Source of the DNA: Flammula alnicola | Lineage: Eukaryota > Basidiomycota > Agaricomycetes > Agaricales > Strophariaceae | NCBI GenBank assembly: GCA_015499995.1 | Contig: JADNRV010000012.1 | Location: 62,001-126,000 of the forward strand | DNA length: 64,000 bases | Direction: 5' to 3' | Part shown: positions 35,205 through 44,771 of the stretch, piece by piece | How the letters are laid out: the number at the start of each line of letters is the position of its first letter | How positions within the stretch are numbered: position 1 is the first letter of the stretch | Translations under genes and position numbers: made by a program | Notes under the pieces: model-generated | The model's database searches: none | Seen by the model: only the letters and a program-made list of their open reading frames with translations | What the model was told of the DNA's origin: nothing

Positions 35205-35552
35205 ATGGGATATCGAGTCGCTGGCCTCCTGATCACTTACAAACAGATGCGCGAAATGGCGTCTTTTCTTGCGAATACAGAGGTTACCTCTAACGACGTC
35301 GCCTACAGCCTCTGTTCTAGAGAAGCAGAGAAGGCCAGGAGCCGCTGGGTGCCCCTCGACTATCCGGAAGATTCGCAGCGACCGAGGATCGTATTGGCGT
35401 TGGTTGAACACGACGGAGATAAGAAGATCAGCATTAGGAAATGGAACGAGTCTCATAGAGCGCAAACCGCAAGGAAGTGGCTGAAAGACCGTGGCGTCTC
35501 GGGAACGGAGGAAATGTTCTTTGTATCTGTCGATGACCCCTTCAAAAACTAG
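35205..35552 (+). CDS. Short hypothetical protein, agaricomycete orphan type
   Basis: The frame is open from well upstream (34956), but ATG 35205 directly after an acceptor-like AG-rich stretch gives a compact 115-residue protein: MGYRVAGLLITYKQMREMAS, VTSNDVAYSLCSREAEKARS, RPRIVLALVEHDGDKKISIR, TARKWLKDRGVSGTEEMFFV, stop at 35552. It has no signal peptide or membrane segment, and amphipathic character. Small proteins beginning GYRVAGL are, to my knowledge, recurrent in mushroom genomes without assigned function. The upstream part of the frame (34956-35204) reads poorly and is probably non-coding. Confidence 0.5.
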   Translation: MGYRVAGLLITYKQMREMASFLANTEVTSNDVAYSLCSREAEKARSRWVPLDYPEDSQRPRIVLALVEHDGDKKISIRKWNESHRAQTARKWLKDRGVSGTEEMFFVSVDDPFKN

Positions 35553-35813
35553 AGATTCATGTATGTGTCTGACTGTGCTGTTTAGACTGCAATTTGCCAT
35601 CGTCGTGCGTTGTAAAGCTGTGGAACCATTATTGGCGACATATAGCAAACTCGAGGGAGGAATATGGCCTGTAGGTGTGTAGAGTATAAGTTGATCTCCT
35701 TAATTATCATTTCTGACCCCGAAGCCCAAGACTCTTTGTTTCCACATAGATTTCTATTTCCGCAAATCTGAATATTGGTACTTATTCAAGTTATTGTTGA
35801 TGAATGTGCATAA

Positions 35814-36752
35814 CACGGCGGACATTCAACTGTCAAGTCGGGCCGCCGGTTGTCCTGTTAAGTCATACAGAGGTTACAGGCAAGTCATAACCTGTCATGA
35901 CATAGGTACCTGCCGGTCACAGTGGCCGATGTCACGCTCTCCTGGTTCATCGCATTCTATCGTATTGACTTCAGTGCTACTATCTAAATCTATGGGCTTG
36001 ATGCACCTGCTTGCTCTGTAGGCCGAGAGCGCTGCAATATTGCACAATTGAGCGGGAATCTACCGCTGCAGCGGTGCATTTTTTTAACATAATCTGGTAA
36101 GTACTCTTAGTTGTCCATCTCTTTTACAGCCGTTTGCATAACGATAGGCCCCTGCAAATCCTGCTTGTTTGCGCTAATGTTTGGTATTATCTGAGGATCT
36201 GGTAGAAAGGAAGGGCTTGCCGACCAAAGCCTCTACGGAAAACTCAAGACCAGGTGTTGAAATTGGAGATCAACTCTCGCAGAAAAATTTCATTGTTCAA
36301 GTAGAAAGTGTCTGTACAGATTAGATTGGCTATCGCAGAACAAAGCAGCCACGCAGCGACCTTACTGATGATCAAATCTAGTGCAGGGTTTGTGGGATGG
36401 GGTTGGAAGAAAATGATAAGAAAGTGAGAAAGTGATAAGAACGACTTGCGGATAAAAAAATTAAAAAAAAAGAGAAAAACGCGTCACTGCTCCTTTATGT
36501 ATCCTGAAAATTAGTTCTCGAAGAATTTTCAGGAGTCTCGGCCTACAGAGCAAGCAGGTGCATATCAAGCCCATAGATTTGGATAGTAGCACTGAAGTCA
36601 ATACGATAGAATGCGATGAACCAGGAGAGCGTGACATCGGCCACTGTGACCGGCAGGTACCTATGTCATGACAGGTTATGACTTGCCTGTAACCTCTGTA
36701 TGACTTAACAGGACAACCGGCGGCCCGACTTGACAGTTGAATGTCCGCCGTG
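35814..36752. mobile_element. 939-bp element with 215-bp terminal inverted repeats, TAA duplication
   Basis: Left arm 35814-36028 and right arm 36536-36752 are near-identical inverted copies (start CACGGCGGACATTCAACTG). A 3-base duplication TAA flanks the element (35811-35813 and 36753-36755). A 3-bp TWA duplication suggests the PIF/Harbinger superfamily, although such long arms are unusual for it. The 507-bp interior has no open transposase frame; it contains an A-rich run (36455-36478) and a short perfect hairpin (CTGAAAATT with AATTTTCAG, 36503-36532). The element is non-autonomous. The arms can form a large cruciform or hairpin RNA. Confidence 0.82.
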
Positions 36753-36755
36753 TAA

Positions 36756-37204
36756 GGTCCGTGTAACCCGGAATCACTCGGGGCGGATTCGCCATGACCA
36801 AATTGTCAACCCCTTTCTCCAGATTTCTTGATTCTGCAACCTCTTACCCTTCTGCTATTTGCTATTGAGCATTCGATATTTCCGGTTTTCGCTTGTCCTC
36901 AATGCATTGCATGACTCAACATCCCCAGGCGTGATGCTTCTTTAGCCTCGATGTGACTAATGCTCGTGCCAATTACGCTCCATCGTCCGCCGTGAGATGG
37001 CGTGATCTCTGATATCCAAGTTGATTCTCTTTCTTTTCTCGTCTGGGGGGTACTAATCTGTTTCAATACACCCCCCTTGATTATTGTGCAGATTCTCTCA
37101 TGCCATTTAGGATTGCCTGCGATGGGAAATGAAGACGGCAAGAGAAGTATTTATATGATGGTCTCGCATATGGCTGGCTATTGACGACTTCCTCCCATCT
37201 CGCG
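36756..37204. other. Upstream region of P450 copy 1
   Basis: Contains the conserved GGAGAAGTATTTATA-type promoter core (here AGAGAAGTATTTATATG at 37141-37157) shared with the other two copies. The similarity to the copy 2 and 3 upstream regions is much shorter than that between copies 2 and 3. Confidence 0.5.
37148..37156 (+). promoter_or_regulatory. TATA-like box, P450 copy 1
   Basis: TATTTATAT lies about 50 nt before ATG 37205. The same GAAGTATTTATA core precedes copies 2 and 3 at similar distance, so it is conserved by position. Confidence 0.5.
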
Positions 37205-39272
37205 ATGTTCAGCTCCCTAATCGTTATCGAAACCGCTCTGACCGTTGTCTCTCTGCTTCTCATATATCGACTTTTCTTTAGGAAGTCGGACTCGACCTAT
37301 GGTCGTCTTCCACTACCACCGGGACCGCGCCCATTGCCCATCATCGGGAACGTCTTGGACATGCCAACACATCATGAATGGAAAACGTACCACAAATGGT
37401 GCCAAGAATTAGGTCGGTCCTCTCGCTTTTCCCCATATCTGAGAGAATGACCGCTGGGCGCAGATACCGATATTTTGTACCTCAACGTGGCAGGAACATC
37501 CATCGTGATCCTTGATAGTCGTGATGTCGCACTAGAGCTCTTCGAGAAATGATCATCTCTGTACTCTGGAAGGTGCGGTTTTTCAAAAACAAAGCCAATG
37601 TAAACTTATCGTAGTCTCGTGCCTGACAGACCGAAGATGCCAATGATAAACGACTTAATGGGATGGGACTTTGATCTAGCTTTTATGGATTATGGTATTG
37701 CGTCATTCCTAACTCTCTGACTTTTTGCTCATTCTAAGATTCAGGAGAGCGATGGTTGGTCTCTCAGTCATTTTTTCTCCTAGAATTCACCCTTTGGTTT
37801 GAAGGCGACAACACCGCAAACTCATGCATCAAGCTTTCAACCCAAGTGCTGCTGATGAATACAAACCCCTCCAGCTGAGGGTAGCGAGGGATTTGCTCAC
37901 AAAGCTCCCGAATACAAAAGACTTGATGGGCGATATTCGACAGTAAGTTTTATTAGAACCGCCGCTATATTTTGAGTATCCATACTAACAAATTGTTATA
38001 CATAACCAGCTGGGCTGGAGATACAATTATATCCCTGGCTTATGGAATTAACGTGCAGCCAAGGAACGATCCCTACATCATGACTGCCCAAGAGGGAGTC
38101 CATCCTATTCTTGAGGCTGCTATGCCTGGCGCATTTTTGGTGGACCAGTTCCCTATCCTGAAGTACGTACCGGAGTGGATGCCCGGGGCCGGATTCAAAC
38201 GAAAGGCAAGAAGATGGCGACACTTACAGGAGCAGATGCTCAACAAACCATATGATGCTTTGATTCGAACTATGGTAATCACTTCTTTGTGTTCGCAAGT
38301 AAAACAGTTCGCAAACTTATTCCTCTGTTATAGGAGAATGGCACTGCGAAAACTTCTTTTGCTTTTAATAGTTTACAACAGATGGCGGCCGGAAAGGGCG
38401 GAGTATATACTGAAGAGAACATCAAGCAAGTTGCGGGAACATTGTATCAAGCTGGCTCTGACACGGTGACCGTCTTTTTATTTCTTAATTGAGAGAGTAC
38501 TCATTCATAATATATTTAGTCGGTCGCGGCACTTGCTCACTGCATCCTCTTGCTTATGGAAAATCCCAACGTCGTGAAGAAGGCGCAACAAGAAATTGAG
38601 TCTGTTACTGATGGGAGTCGCCTTCCTGACTTTAACGACGAAGCTTCGCTCCCATACATTACAGCCGTCATGAAGGAATCCTTGAGATTCTGGACCCTTG
38701 GACCTCTTGGTTAGTGCAGATATAACGAAACTCTCTCGTGTTGCTGATATGAACGTCTCCAGGTGTGCCGCACCTCTTACATGCCGAGGATGAATATAAA
38801 GGATATAGATTGCCCGCAGGATCCATAATAGTTCCAAACATTTGGTGAGACCGAAACTTTACCTACTGAGTGTTCTTATACCCACGCGAGTATGCAGGGC
38901 GATCCATCATAACGAAGAGTTATACCCAAACCCATTTACCTTCAACCCTGATCGTTTTCTGGGTGACAATGCTGAGATAGACGATCATTTTGACTCCGTG
39001 TGGGGATTCGGACGAAGGCAAGTGTCGCTGTCGCTCCTACGAGTACAAATAAGGCGTATTCAACGAAGTCCTATTTTTCCCCCAGAATTTGTCCAGGAAG
39101 GTTCATGGCAGCTTCTTCCGTTTGGATCATGTTAGCTTCGATGCTCGCTGTATATGACGTCTCCAAACCCATCGATAAGGATGGCAACATCGTCGAGCCC
39201 TCGCATGATTTCCCTCCTTCCCTCCTGCTGTGCGTCCAAAATATTATCCTTGAAATCGAATATAAGCCCTAA
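37205..39272 (+). pseudogene. Cytochrome P450, tandem copy 1, in-frame stop
   Basis: This is an ER-anchored P450 of the fungal O-methylsterigmatocystin-oxidoreductase-like type. The N-terminal anchor MFSSLIVIETALTVVSLLLI precedes the hinge LPLPPGPRPLPIIGN. Visible motifs are I-helix AGSDT, ExxR in MKESLRFW, FNPDRFLGDN and the heme loop WGFGRRICPGRF (Cys ligand present), ending at TAA 39270-39272. In exon 2 the codon matching CGA of copies 2 and 3 is TGA (37550-37552; FEK-stop-SS), truncating the protein at about 115 residues. The intron before the heme Cys has a GC donor (gcaagt) where the others have gt. All other exons stay open, so the stop is recent, or read through, or a sequencing error. 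Confidence 0.82.
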
Positions 39273-39537
39273 TTAATGCTCTTTGTCTGAAAAGAACACC
39301 TCGGCCCTTCCAATGTGCCTTCACCATACGTTCAAAGACTGCTGAACGGTTATTGGCGATGTCGAACTGAGAATGGCGAAGATTTTTGTCAAGGGTGGGC
39401 CTTCCACAAGTTCCAGTCCCTTTCTCATTTTTATGCGATTGACTAGCGTGCCAGAGCACGGGTTTACTCGTAAACTTGGACCCTCCATCCAACAATTTTT
39501 GTCTATTCCTGTAAGCACCACGGCCGCTCGGCGCACA

Positions 39538-39655
39538 CATCGGGGAGGCATACAAGGTTAAGTGGTCGGAGTTCTGGAAAGATACGGCCCTACCAAGGCC
39601 CTACGGGAATCGATTTGGTAGTAGTACAAGTACATATCGTGCCCAACGTGTCTAA
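39538..39655 (+). pseudogene. Amidase relic in spacer 1
   Basis: The plus strand reads GEAYKVKWSEFWKDT, then after a short insertion a VVVQVHIVPNV-like string. This corresponds to REAYKIKWWEFWKDAG and LDFVLTVPNA of the amidase at 34.1 kb. Both nucleotide and protein matches are visible, but frames are broken. It is a fragment only. Confidence 0.65.
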
Positions 39656-40703
39656 ATCAAATAGTCCAAGTAATGTTGATGAATGAAATTGTATTAGATG
39701 TTGAATTATCTTTGAAAACAGGCAATTGGAGTGAATATGAATATTCCTTTCGGCGGCGATGATTACATAATCATCATTCCACAACGTGAGATTCGCGTCG
39801 GGTTCATTCAACCTACCAACCAACAAATCTGACTCTCAGAAACAATCCGAAGTACCGAGATACGAAGTCGGACGAGCCACCTCAATATTCTCAACACTGT
39901 CTCACGTCAGGTCGCGTCTCGCAGGAGAAGTGGTGCTCGCCCACCAAGATGGCCGCCTCCACGTTTTGGATCAGGCTAGCATTCAGAATCATGGTCGCAA
40001 TCTGAGATGTAAAGAAAGTTATCAGTAAGAGGGATCCAATAGAGCCGCCACCCCATACGAATTCCTTGGGTGTTCCTTCGAGTGCTTATTGTCCGTTCTT
40101 GCGGAACTGTCATGGGCAATGTGTTGTACATTCCAGAAAGGAAGATGGGCCCGGGTTGTCTGGTGAGAATTGAATTATTCCATTCAGCGTACTCGTGAGT
40201 TCTTCGTTCTCCTCGATGATTACTTCTGATTCCAAAGCTCAAGGTTCCAGACCTCCACTGCATGTTTTAATTCGATGAGTCCGAATTTCCGTGTTTTCGA
40301 TGGGTGTGTGCAGGGGATGCCGTGATCAAACTCTCAAATCTAGGGCACTAGGCCAAAATGTTCATTTCTGTGATCTGTTACCGGCCTTTGCTAGCTATTT
40401 CGATATCGTTCTGGCGTCGGTCATTTCGACGCAACACATGGCGTACAACAGCCAGCCTTTACCAGTAAATGGAATGCTCAGTGAGGACTCTAGCCATGCT
40501 TTTAATACGGTTCGCCGCCAGCCAATTGCGCTGCATCTAGAGTATGTGCCACGCCATGATCTGATCCCTGTATTGGACGCCACCTTCACTCAACCTTCGA
40601 ATTCTAGTCTCATATCTGACCCATATCGATACACTCCCTTGGTTGGCGCATGGATTCTCTAATGTCAGCTAGGATCGCCGGGTCGGAGAATGAGCAGGAG
40701 AAG

Positions 40704-40712
40704 TATTTATAT
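40704..40712 (+). promoter_or_regulatory. TATA-like box, P450 copy 2
   Basis: TATTTATAT(A) in the conserved GGAGAAGTATTTATA context lies about 60 nt before ATG 40772. Confidence 0.5.
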
Positions 40713-40771
40713 AGTGGTTATGCATACGGGTGGCTAAAGACAACTTTATCCCATCGCTCGGCCCACTGATC

Positions 40772-42893
40772 ATGCTTGATATCGCTCTGACTCTTTTCGC
40801 TCTGCTTCTCATATACCGTATTTTCTTTAGGAAGTCAGACTCGGCCTATGGTCATCTTCCACTACCACCCGGACCGCGCGCGTTGCCCATCATCGGGAAC
40901 GCCTTGGATGTGCCAACTCATCATGAGTGGGAAACATACCATAAGTGGTGTCAGGAACTAGGTCGGTCCTCTCGTTTCCCCCTATATCTCGCACTGAGAA
41001 ACTAAATGCTTGTCGCAGATACCGATGTTTTATATCTCAACGTAGCAGGAACACCCATCATCGTTCTTGATAGTCGTGAAGCTGCCCTAGACCTCATGGA
41101 GAAACGATCATCTTTGTACTCCGGAAGGTGCGTTCCTTTAAAAGCAAAGGTAACTTTTGTGGTTTCATGCTTGATAGACCAAAGATGCCGATGCTAAATG
41201 ACTTAATGGGATGGGACTTTGATTTCGTTTTTATGGATTATGGTATTGTTTCATTCCCATTTCCTAGAGTCTTTGCTCATTCTAAGATTCAGGAGAGCAA
41301 TGGTTAGTATCTCGGTCATTTTTCTCTCCTAGGATTTCACTCTTTGGTTTGAAGGCGACAACACCGCAAACTCGTGCATCAAGCTTTCAACCCAAGTGCT
41401 GCTGATGAATACAAACCCCTCCAGCTGAGGGTAGCGAGGGATTTGCTCGCAAAGCTCCCGAATACAAAAGACTTGATGGGCGATATTCGACAGTAAGTTT
41501 CATTGGAACCACCACTATATTTCAAGTATCCCTACTAACAGATTGTTATACGTAACTAGCTGGGCCGGAGATACAATCATATCCCTGGCTTATGGAATTG
41601 ATGTGCAGCCAAGGAACGATCTCTACATCAGGACCGCCCAAGAGGGTACCCATTCTATTCTTGAGGCCCTTAAGGGCGCCTTTCTGGTGGACCAGTTCCC
41701 CATCCTGAAGTACGTACCGGAGTGGGTGCCAGGGGCGGGATTCAAACACAAGGCAAGAAGATGGCGACACTTGCAGGAGCAGATGCTCAACAAGCCGTAT
41801 GACGCTTTGATTCAGGCTATGGTAATTATTTCTTACTTTGTGTTCACAGTTCTGATAGTGTTATTCTTCTGCTCTAGAAAACTGGCACTGCGAAGCCTTC
41901 CTTTGCTTTTAATAGTTTACGACAGATGGCGGCCGGAAAAGGCGGAGTATATACTGAGGAGAACATCAAGCAAGTTTCGGCGACATTATTTCAAGGTGAT
42001 TCTCTCGCAGCAATTTACGCTATGAAGCGCTCACACTACTGATACCCCCTCAACGAAAGCTGGTTCTGATTCGGTGGCGTTCTTTTTCTTTCTGGATTGA
42101 GAGGCTGCTTATTTGAAATTTACTTAGACGGTCACTGGCCTAGCACATTGCATCCTCTTGCTCATGGAAAACCCTCATGTCGTGAAGAAGGCACAAGAAG
42201 AAATTGATTCTGTTACTGATGGGAGTCGCCTTCCTGACTTTGGCGATGAGGCTCAGCTCCCGTACACTACGGCCGTCATGAAGGAAGCCTTCAGATTCTG
42301 GACTCTTGTACCTCTTGGTCTGTGTAAATGTACAAACCACTTCTGCTTTGCTGACTGAAGCCTCTCCAGGTCTCCCTCATTTCCTGCAAGCTGAGGACGA
42401 ATATAAAGGATATAGATTGCCTGCAGGATCCATAATAATTCCAAATATTTGGTGAGCCTGAAGTTTCAATATCGAACTTCAGTTCTGACGCCCAACGACG
42501 CCATGTCTACACAGGGCGATCCATCATAACGAAGACTTGTACTCGGATCCATTTACATTCAACCCTGATCGTTTTCTCGGCGATAATCCCGAGATCGATA
42601 GTCATTTTAACTCTATGTGGGGTTTCGGAAGAAGGTTAGTATTGCTTCAGCCACCATGGGCACAAGATATTCAATTCATCCCTATGTTTCCTATCTTTCT
42701 TTTCAGAATTTGCCCAGGAAGATTTATGGCAGCTTCGTCTGTTTGGATCATGTTAACTTCGATGCTCGCTGTATATGATATCTCTAAAGCCATTGACAAG
42801 GACGGCAACATCATCGAGCCCTCGCATGATTTTACTTCTTCCATCCTTCAGTGCGTTCCAAATGTTATCCTTGATGTCGGTTGTAAGCCTTAA
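40772..42893 (+). CDS. Cytochrome P450, tandem copy 2, apparently intact
   Basis: Heme-thiolate monooxygenase, ER membrane. ATG 40772 gives the anchor MLDIALTLFALLLIYRIFFR, then LPLPPGPRALPIIGNALDVP. Exons join without frame error: DTDVLYLNVAGTPIIVLD, EKRSSLYSGR, a 10-nt microexon at 41293-41302 (within GEQW), LRVARDLLAKLPNTKDLMG, WAGDTIISLAYGIDVQPRN, MAAGKGGVYTEENIKQ, I-helix AGSDS, MKEAFRFW (ExxR), FNPDRFLGDN and GFGRRICPGRF, ending at TAA 42891-42893. The conserved I-helix Thr is Ser here (AGSDS-T). An extra 64-nt intron (41996-42059) splits the codon before AGSDS; copy 1 lacks it. Frame from 40730 lacks an ATG and includes TATA-proximal leader, so I reject it as the start. Substrate unknown. 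Confidence 0.88.
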
Positions 42894-43147
42894 TCGATGT
42901 TCTTTATCTGACCAGAACACCTCGGCCCTTCCAGACTGCCTTTACCGTACGTTCAAAGGCCGCTGAACAGTTATTGGCGGTGTCGAAATGAGAAAGGTGA
43001 AGATTTTGTCATGGGTGGGCCTACCAGAAGTTCCAGTCCCTTTCTCATTTTTATGTGATTGATTAGCGTGCTGAAGGACGGGTTTACTCGTAAACTTGGA
43101 ACCTCGATTTTTGTTTATTCCTGTAAATACTACGGGCGCTCTGCGCA

Positions 43148-43256
43148 CACATTGGAGAGGCGTACAAGGTTAAGCGGCAAGAGTTCTGGAAAGATACGGA
43201 AATCAATTTCGGAGTAGAGCAAGTACATATTGTGCTCAACGTGTCTAAATCAAATA
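43148..43256 (+). pseudogene. Amidase relic in spacer 2
   Basis: The same relic as in spacer 1 (reading EAYKVKRQEFWKDTE), again matching the AYKIKWWEFWKD region of the amidase gene. Here the small insertion of spacer 1 after the KDT codons is missing. Confidence 0.65.
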
Positions 43257-44702
43257 GTCCATTAGAGGGACCGACCGTCAAGGACGTGACAAGCCTGGCA
43301 GACGATTTTTAGAATGCCAGATGAAGAAATAGTACAAGAGGCGAACAATATTATGCTCTAAAATTTAATACAATCAGACCTACAGTCTAAGTGAATTCAG
43401 CTTTTCGTGGAGGGGCGAATGAAGAAACAGATTGTACGGCAATTCTTATAACATGGCCTATGGTCCAGCAGGTGTTCATAGCTCCCAACTTCACCATGAC
43501 TTGAGAGTGCATGCCCTGCGCCCATTTCGATATATCTTGAGTTCGAGATGTGAGAATTAGATGTAAGGAAGATAAGCCAAACATCGAAGCAATTTAGAAC
43601 CAGAAGTCTGGAGAGTGAGCTATGTATATGAGAAGTTAAACGGCGCGTTCAATCAGACCTCTATGTAGTTGGGGCTCCAGTCGGATTTTAATGGCCCCGG
43701 TGTTCTGCAAATATGACGACAAATGGGGGCGTTAGGAATAGATGTAATTGAGAAACCGGTGGATATTGCCTCCATTCCGGGGCAATTTACTAAAAATTGA
43801 TAGTTTTGCCAAGTTTGGGGGAGAACTTGAAGAAGGCCGTAGATAAGTCATAAGAAAGATCAAGTGACGCGGGGAAGTTATTCATGGTATCGAGAAGGGA
43901 AGAAGAGCGCCTCAAGAAGGTGTAATGCGTTTAACTTGACATGTGGTGGGTACGAGACATGATGCATTATCTTTGAAAACGACCAATTGGAGTGAACATG
44001 AACTAGAAACTGCAGCAATTACATAATCATCATTCCACACGTAGAGCCGCCACCCCATATGAATTCCTTTGGTGTTCCTTCAAGTACTTATTGTCCGCTC
44101 TTGCAGAACTGTCATGGGCAACGTGTTGCAGAATCCAGAGAGAAGCATGGGCCCGGGCTATCCGGTGAGAATTGAATCATTCCAGTCTGCATACTTGTGA
44201 GTTGCAGTGTTCGTTCTCCTCGACGATAACTTCTGATTTCAAAGCTCAAGGTTCCAGACCTCCACTGCACGTTTTAATTCTATGAGTCCGCATTTCTGTG
44301 TTGTTAATGGGGGTGTGTGAGGGATGATGATCAAAACTACGCCGGCGCCAAAACGTTCGTTTCTGTGACGTGTTACCGGCGTTTGCTATCTATTTCGGTA
44401 TCGTTCTGGCGGTGGTCGTCTCGACGCACATGGCGTACAACAGCCAACCTTTACCAGTAAATGGAATGCTCAGTGAGGACTCTGCCCATGTCTACAGTGC
44501 TGTTGACACAACTCGCCCCTGGCCAACTACGCTGCATGAGCATCTACTATGTTCCAAATTATGTTGCCGAACGCAGGCTTATTGGACGACACCTTCGCTC
44601 AACCTCCGAGTTCTATTCTCATATCTGACCCATATCGATACACTCCCTTAATTGGCGCATGGATTCTCTCATGCCTGCTGGTTGGGGGAGGAGCAGGAGA
44701 AG

Positions 44703-44710
44703 TATTTATA
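44703..44710 (+). promoter_or_regulatory. TATA-like box, P450 copy 3
   Basis: TATTTATA in the conserved GGAGAAGTATTTATA context lies about 60 nt before ATG 44772. Confidence 0.5.
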
Positions 44711-44771
44711 GTGGTTCAAATGCATACAGGTGGCTAAAGACAACTTTGTCCCATTGCTCGGCTCACTGATC

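Larger units (their letters stand above)
39273..40771. repeat. P450 array spacer 1 (duplicated intergenic sequence)
   Basis: Two blocks recur in spacer 2: 39273-39660 matches 42894-43256, and 40040-40771 matches about 44043-44771, including a MAYNSQPLPVNGMLSEDS-encoding stretch whose frame is not kept between copies. A segment of about 260 bp (39790-40035) has no counterpart in spacer 2. The spacer shows that duplication units included at least 1.2 kb of flanking DNA. Confidence 0.75.
42894..44771. repeat. P450 array spacer 2 (duplicated intergenic sequence)
   Basis: Its ends match spacer 1. About 700 bp at 43262-43955 interrupts the match and is absent from spacer 1. I found no inverted termini or target duplication for this extra block, so it may be ancestral sequence lost from spacer 1. 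A minus-strand frame at 43584-43387 is not supported as a gene. Confidence 0.7.

Noticed and set aside
43262..43955. 700-bp block unique to spacer 2 as a transposon
   Set aside because: No inverted termini or target duplication found; could equally be ancestral sequence lost from spacer 1.
40370..44651. MAYNSQPLPVNGMLSEDS frames upstream of P450 copies 2 and 3
   Set aside because: Similar at DNA level, but the frame after the first 25 or so codons is not kept between copies, so it behaves as duplicated promoter DNA, not a gene.
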